This document shows, piece after piece, positions 59,723 to 64,000 of a DNA stretch of 64,000 nucleotides. The notes below the pieces were generated by a model. It did no database searches. It was not told the origin of the DNA and saw only the letters and a program-made list of their open reading frames with translations. Source of the stretch: Palsa-295 sp963785585 (GTDB lineage Bacteria > Acidobacteriota > Terriglobia > Acidiferrales > UBA7541); NCBI GenBank assembly GCA_963785585.1, contig CAWAVW010000004.1:1798001-1862000 (forward strand), written 5' to 3'. The first letter of the stretch is position 1, and each line of letters starts with the position of its first letter. The position numbers and the translations under genes were made by a program.

Positions 59723-60650
59723 CGGCTCGCCCCGCCGCTTGCAGGATTTTGTCCGCTCCCGCCGCGAGCATTTCCTGCGCCACGCCGCGCCCCAGCTCGG
59801 TCGCTTCGCGCCCGTTCTCGCACCGGCGCGTCGCCCGCCCTCGCACGATCTGCAAGCCATCCTCGGAAAGCACGCAGGCATCCAGGTTCATCGCGTCGGC
59901 ATCGAACCGCGCCCACGCGCCCAGCGGCAGCCTGCATCCGCCGTGTAACTCCGCCATCAACGCTCGTTCCGCCGTCACCGCCAGCATCGTCTCCGGATCT
60001 TCGAGCTTCTTCAGAAATTGCAGTTCGTCCCAATTCGCTTCGAAAAACTGCACTCCCAGCGCGCCCTGCCCCACCGCGGGCAACACAATTTCCGGCGCAA
60101 TAACTTCCGTAATCCGCGCGCCTAATCCCAATCGCACTACGCCGGCTCGCGCCAGCACCAGCGCGTCGTACTCGCCCTCATCCATTTTCCGTACGCGGGA
60201 GTCCACGTTCCCGCGAATTTCGACAATTTTCAAATCCGGCCGCACTTTCCGCACTTGCGAAGCGCGCCGCAAACTGCTCGTTCCCACGCGCGAACCGGCT
60301 TCGAGCTCTTTCAATTTTGCTCCGCTCCGCGAAATCAGCACGTCGCGCGGATCTTCGCGCTTGAAAACGATCAGCACCGGGCACGCATCCGACAATTCCG
60401 TCGGCACGTCCTTCATGCTGTGAATGGCCATCTCGGCCCGCCCGTCGAGCAGCGCCATTTCAAGTTCCTTCGTGAACACGCCCTTCATGCCCAGCTGAAA
60501 AATAGGCAGGTTCAAATGCTGATCGCCCGACGTTTTTACCACCACAAGCTCCGCGGCCACGCCGCATCGCTGCATCAGCGCATCGCGCAGATGGTTTGCC
60601 TGCCACAGCGCCAGCGCGCTGCCGCGTGTTGCAATCCGAATGGGCTTCAA
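59715..60650 (-). CDS. hemC: Hydroxymethylbilane synthase (porphobilinogen deaminase)
   Basis: A 311-residue enzyme beginning IRIATRGSALALWQANHLRD. The HSMKDVPTEL motif, GTSSLRRASQVRKVRPDLKI and ADAMNLDACVLSEDG are typical. The dipyrromethane cofactor cysteine is in LHGGCRLPLGAW near residue 240. Its ATG overlaps the hemA stop (ATGA). Confidence 0.97.
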   Translation of the reverse strand: MKPIRIATRGSALALWQANHLRDALMQRCGVAAELVVVKTSGDQHLNLPIFQLGMKGVFTKELEMALLDGRAEMAIHSMKDVPTELSDACPVLIVFKREDPRDVLISRSGAKLKELEAGSRVGTSSLRRASQVRKVRPDLKIVEIRGNVDSRVRKMDEGEYDALVLARAGVVRLGLGARITEVIAPEIVLPAVGQGALGVQFFEANWDELQFLKKLEDPETMLAVTAERALMAELHGGCRLPLGAWARFDADAMNLDACVLSEDGLQIVRGRATRRCENGREATELGRGVAQEMLAAGADKILQAAGRAVV

Positions 60651-61966
60651 TGTTTCCCCTCATTCAATCCGAAAAGATGCCGGATTGCTTCCAAACCCGC
60701 GAGTCGGCCCCGCATACCCGGACCGCGCCGCAATTTCGCCGCCGGCTCTTCCAGTAGCCGCTCGATCAATTCCTCGGTAATGTGCGCGATGCGGTAGAGC
60801 TCCCGCGGGCTCACATCATCCCGCTCCGCAAGCATCTCTCGAATCAACTCTTCGCGCTGCGTATGAAACCGCTGCCGCAAATCCGTCACGATCGATCCGG
60901 CTTCGAGCGCCGTCCGCCAGGCCTCAAACTTCGCGATATGCTCGGCGATAATGGCTTCGGCGCGCGGAATTTCAGACTCTCTCGCCTTTTTATTTTGCTC
61001 CACGATCTCGCCCAGATCGTCGATGTTATACAGGTACAAGTTGTAGAGTCCGCTCGCCGCCGCATCCACGTTCCGCGGCACGGCCAGGTCCACTACGAAC
61101 ACCGGTTTGCCGGACCGCGCCGCGATCGCCCGCTCGAGCAGTTCCCGCGTCAGCACCGGACCCGATGCCGTCACCGACGTCACCAGGATGTCCGGCGCGC
61201 CCAGCACCGATTCCAGGGCTTCCCACGCAATGGCCTCTCCGCCCACTCGCTGCGCCAGTTCCGCCGCATGGTCGAACGAACGATTCACCACGCGCAAATG
61301 GCCGATCCCGCGGTTTCGCATGTGCTCGACCACCTGCTCGGCCACCGCGCCCGCGCCTAAAATCAGCGCCGAGTGCCCCTTCAAATTTCCAAACACGCGC
61401 TCGGCCAGCTTTACGCCCGCGAGCGCCACCGACATCGGTCGCGCGCCGACTTCCGTTTCGCTGCGAACCCGTTTCCCTACCTCCAGCGCACCCTGAAACA
61501 CTTTGTTCAGCACCGGACCCGTCGCGCCATGATCCAGCGCCTGGCTGTATGCGCTGCGAAGCTGCCCCAAAATTTCCGCTTCGCCGAGCAGCATCGAATC
61601 GAGTCCCGCCGCCACCCGGAACAAATGCCGCACCGCGTCCGGCCCGATCTGCCGGTAAAAGCGGCCGTCGAGTTCTCGCCGCGGAATCCGGTGGAACGAA
61701 GTGAAATATTCCTCCATGGCCACCGTAGTGGAGTTTTCGCTCTCCGCCGGCACACCGTACAACTCGCTTCGATTGCACGTCGAAAGCACCACCGCTTCCT
61801 CGAGAATCCCCTGCGAACGCAAATCGTCCGCCGCCTGCAGAGCCTGCTCGCGCGTGAACACAATCCGCTCGCGCAGCTCCACCGGAGCCGTGCGGTGGTT
61901 GCACCCGATCAGCGCCACCTGCACGCGAACGTTCGCGATTCGTGCCGCTTTGGATTCCGTCGCCAT
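60647..61966 (-). CDS. hemA: Glutamyl-tRNA reductase
   Basis: A 439-residue enzyme for the first committed step of the C5 tetrapyrrole pathway. It has VALIGCNHRTAPVELRERIV, the catalytic cysteine in AVVLSTCNRSELYG, HLFRVAAGLDSMLLGEAEIL, the NADPH site ALILGAGAVAEQVVEHM and the C-terminal dimerisation domain. Start and the upstream gene's stop share one base (TAATG), so it is coupled to the cytochrome-assembly-like gene. Confidence 0.97.
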   Translation of the reverse strand: MATESKAARIANVRVQVALIGCNHRTAPVELRERIVFTREQALQAADDLRSQGILEEAVVLSTCNRSELYGVPAESENSTTVAMEEYFTSFHRIPRRELDGRFYRQIGPDAVRHLFRVAAGLDSMLLGEAEILGQLRSAYSQALDHGATGPVLNKVFQGALEVGKRVRSETEVGARPMSVALAGVKLAERVFGNLKGHSALILGAGAVAEQVVEHMRNRGIGHLRVVNRSFDHAAELAQRVGGEAIAWEALESVLGAPDILVTSVTASGPVLTRELLERAIAARSGKPVFVVDLAVPRNVDAAASGLYNLYLYNIDDLGEIVEQNKKARESEIPRAEAIIAEHIAKFEAWRTALEAGSIVTDLRQRFHTQREELIREMLAERDDVSPRELYRIAHITEELIERLLEEPAAKLRRGPGMRGRLAGLEAIRHLFGLNEGKH

Positions 61967-62781
61967 TACAGAAATTTATGAAACCTCGTCAGGTACAGAT
62001 TCACAAACGTGTAGCTGAACAGCACCACCAAGAAATTCACCACGCACAAGAGCGCCGCCCGCGCTCCCCGCCACGTCGCGCTGCGCGAGAGCAGCAAATA
62101 CGCCGCGTACACCACCAGAATCGCGATCGTGATCACCACTTTCGGATCGCCCAACGAATAGCCCGTCCCGATTCTTTGCGCCCACACCAATCCCATCGAC
62201 GCGCCCACAACCAGCGCCGCCAAACCCACATACACGCTGCTGCGCGACATTCGCTCCATCACATCCAGCGCCGGAAACCGCCAGAACGCCGCGCCCAACC
62301 TGCGCGACCGCAGCAACCGGTCCTGCACCAGATACATCGCGCTCAGCACAAACGAAAGCGCAAACGCCGCGTACGCCCAGGTGTTCAGCGTCACATGAAA
62401 CGCAAAGAGCGCCCCGCGCGCGCGCGTCGGCACGGCGATCGGATCGGGCACCGTCAACCACACCGTTGCGATCCACGCCACCAGCACGAACGTCACAAAC
62501 GCGCCCACCGCCCGCTGCCGGTGAAATACCTCTAGCCCCACATACGTCAATGCCAGCAGCCACGCAAACAGCATCATCGACCCGTATAAATCGTCGTACG
62601 GTACGCTGTGCAGAATCATCGACCGCTCGTAGAGCGCGTAGTACTGCGTGATGATTCCCGCCGCCAGCAGCAAAGAGGCCGCGCGCCCCGTCCACAATTC
62701 CGGCGCCTGCAAATTCCGCGTATAGCAGAGAAAACTAGCCAGATAGAGGCCCAGGGTCAGATAGTTGAGGACGTGAACCAT
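61966..62781 (-). CDS. CcsA/HemX-like cytochrome c assembly family membrane protein
   Basis: A 271-residue protein with eight transmembrane helices, starting at the ATG at 62779-62781 (MVHVLNYLTLGLYLASFLCY). An alternative ATG at 62808 is unlikely because a TATAAT box at 62814-62819 would start transcription there. Motifs are DDLYGSMMLFAWLLALTYVG, FHVTLNTWAYAAFALSFVL and the WAQRIGTGYSLGDPKVVIT segment, which is the counterpart of the tryptophan-rich WAxxxWGxxWxxDPK haem-handling motif of CcsA but lacks most of its tryptophans. In Bacillus a related gene, hemX, sits in the hem operon and lowers HemA levels, a likely role here. Confidence 0.85.
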   Translation of the reverse strand: MVHVLNYLTLGLYLASFLCYTRNLQAPELWTGRAASLLLAAGIITQYYALYERSMILHSVPYDDLYGSMMLFAWLLALTYVGLEVFHRQRAVGAFVTFVLVAWIATVWLTVPDPIAVPTRARGALFAFHVTLNTWAYAAFALSFVLSAMYLVQDRLLRSRRLGAAFWRFPALDVMERMSRSSVYVGLAALVVGASMGLVWAQRIGTGYSLGDPKVVITIAILVVYAAYLLLSRSATWRGARAALLCVVNFLVVLFSYTFVNLYLTRFHKFL

Positions 62782-62813
62782 GAACTGCTTCGAACTCCTG
62801 AACACCACTAACG

Positions 62814-62819
62814 ATTATA
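62814..62819 (-). promoter_or_regulatory. Possible -10 box of the hem operon
   Basis: A perfect TATAAT on the minus strand, 33 bp before the first start codon of the operon. No good -35 hexamer is visible, so confidence is limited. Confidence 0.4.
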
Positions 62820-62996
62820 GCCCCGATTCCGGCGGCCGCCCCGTCGTTCCGCCACCCTCTCGGTAGTCGCCGCTCAGATTTCTCCGCGAATGCTTCTTAG
62901 CACTGACTGCCCTCTGGGTTAAGTCTTTGCCGCATCCGCGCTTCGCCCGCTCGGAACACCTGCCGCCTAACCATCTGCTATTATGAGAACGAAGCC

Positions 62997-64000
62997 ATGC
63001 AACTCGCCGCGCCCACAACCCTGAACCGCAAAGACTTGTTCCTCCGCGCGTGCCGCCGACAACCCGTCCAGCGCGTTCCCGTCTGGATCATGCGCCAGGC
63101 CGGACGCTACTTGCCCGAATACCAGGCCGTCCGCAAAAACTATTCGTTTCTCGAAATCTGCAAGACGCCGGACGTCGCCGCCGAAGTCTCCCTTCAGCCC
63201 TTCCGCATCATCGGCGTCGATGCCGTGATCGTCTTTTCGGACATCCTCATCGTCGCCGAAGCCATGGGCATGCCGCTGGACGTGCCGGATTCCGGTCCGG
63301 TGCTTTCGAATCCCGTGCGGGATCTCGCCGCTATCCGCCGCCTGCGAGATTTTGATCCCGAAGGCGAAACACGCTTCGTCGCCGACGCCATCCGCGTAAT
63401 CTGCAAACACGTCGGCCCGGACGTTCCAGTAATCGGCTTCGCTGCCGCTCCCTGGACGCTCGCCTGCTACATGATCGAAGGCAAAACTCGCGGCGACATC
63501 TCGCGCGCCAAACAAATGCTCGCCGAAGAACCCGCCCTCGTCCGCGAACTGCTTGACCGCATCGCCCGCGCCACCGTCGGTTACCTGAAATCGCACATCG
63601 ACGCCGGCGCTTCCGTCGTCCAACTCTTCGACACCTGGGCCGGCGAACTCAACCGCGAGCAATACGACGAGTTCGAACTGCCCGCCACGCGGCTCATCTT
63701 CGAATTGCTCGGCCAGCCGCACATCCCGAAAATTCTTTACGCCAAAGGCTCCTCGCACTTGGTCCCCAGCCTCGGAAAATCCGGCGCCGATGTCGTCAGT
63801 GTCGATTGGCGCACCGATCTGGCCACCGCTCGCGCCCAGCTCGGAGACACGATCGCCCTGCAGGGTAACGTCGATCCCAACATCTTGCTGACCACCGAAG
63901 ACGCCGTCGGCGAGGCCGCTCGTCACGCCGTTGAACAAACCGGCGGTGTCGGCCACATCCTGAATCTTGGTCACGGAATTCTGCCGGCTACTCCGGTCGC
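62997..64000 (+). CDS. hemE: Uroporphyrinogen decarboxylase (3' end outside window)
   Basis: The frame from the ATG at 62997 stays open to the right edge (334 codons of a usual 340-355). It reads CRRQPVQRVPVWIMRQAGRY near the start, with the invariant RQAGRYLPEY substrate loop. IIGVDAVIVFSDILIVAEAM (catalytic aspartate in FSDI), GFAAAPWTLACYMIEG and VVQLFDTWAGEL follow, and the C-terminal VGHILNLGHGILPATPV. It converts uroporphyrinogen III to coproporphyrinogen III. It is divergent from the hem operon across a 215-bp region. Confidence 0.96.
   Translation, partial: MQLAAPTTLNRKDLFLRACRRQPVQRVPVWIMRQAGRYLPEYQAVRKNYSFLEICKTPDVAAEVSLQPFRIIGVDAVIVFSDILIVAEAMGMPLDVPDSGPVLSNPVRDLAAIRRLRDFDPEGETRFVADAIRVICKHVGPDVPVIGFAAAPWTLACYMIEGKTRGDISRAKQMLAEEPALVRELLDRIARATVGYLKSHIDAGASVVQLFDTWAGELNREQYDEFELPATRLIFELLGQPHIPKILYAKGSSHLVPSLGKSGADVVSVDWRTDLATARAQLGDTIALQGNVDPNILLTTEDAVGEAARHAVEQTGGVGHILNLGHGILPATPV

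Noticed and set aside
1..64000. CRISPR arrays, rRNA genes, prophage structural genes, biosynthetic gene clusters
   Set aside because: I looked for regularly spaced repeats, rRNA core sequences, capsid/tail/portal-like proteins and PKS/NRPS domains and saw none.

Overview
The window is a GC-rich bacterial chromosome segment that looks like Acidobacteriota. The signs are a giant TonB-dependent receptor with an N-terminal carboxypeptidase-regulatory-like domain, a pilB-pilT-pilC-pilS-pilR-pilA cluster, a PEP-CTERM protein, a Ser/Thr kinase with TPR repeats, and a Bacillus-like hem gene order. The phylum call is an inference from gene content, not from a marker phylogeny.

Layout. 1-3918 (minus): a heavy-metal RND efflux pair (CzcA-like pump, CzcB-like lipoprotein adaptor) and a small membrane protein. 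4025-7272: AlaX-type tRNA-editing hydrolase, small basic protein, HAD phosphatase, lytic transglycosylase. 7299-14220 (minus): a tight seven-gene type II secretion/type IV pilus-like assembly operon (GspF, GspE, PilM, PilN, PilO, PilP/GspC-like, odd pseudopilin) with no secretin in view. 14536-25083 (minus): LolA-like protein, three tandem type IV pilins, PilR, PilS, PilC, PilT, PilB. A near-consensus sigma-54 promoter precedes the first pilin, matching the PilS/PilR pair beside it.

25463-28668 is a small accessory region: tRNA-Val and tRNA-Asp, an N-terminally truncated tyrosine recombinase pointing at tRNA-Asp, a truncated RHS/YD-repeat gene, a complete IS3-family element with a canonical -1 frameshift heptamer, and an orphan coding fragment. 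28669-36555 holds a secreted protein of unknown function, an FUSC-family membrane protein, a PEP-CTERM protein with a clear promoter and overlapping palindrome, a TPR Ser/Thr kinase and a TerC-family protein.

36584-55506 is a nitrogen/carbon scavenging region. On the minus strand a TonB-dependent receptor is followed by a lysine-dehydrogenase/saccharopine-dehydrogenase-like enzyme, two class III aminotransferases, an APC permease and two aldehyde dehydrogenases, which fits catabolism of amines or omega-amino acids. Divergently on the plus strand, an unusual MerR-XRE-cupin regulator heads an operon for polyamine ABC uptake (PotD, A, B, C) and a Tat-exported FAD amine-oxidase-like protein. 55613-64000 holds one exported protein of unknown function and the tetrapyrrole genes ccsA/hemX-hemA-hemC-hemD-hemB-hemL (minus), with hemE divergent and running off the window.

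I found no rRNA, CRISPR array or convincing riboswitch. The least ordinary items are the triple-domain regulator with its polyamine operon, the secretin-less assembly operon with a Glu5-less pseudopilin, and the tandem pilin array.
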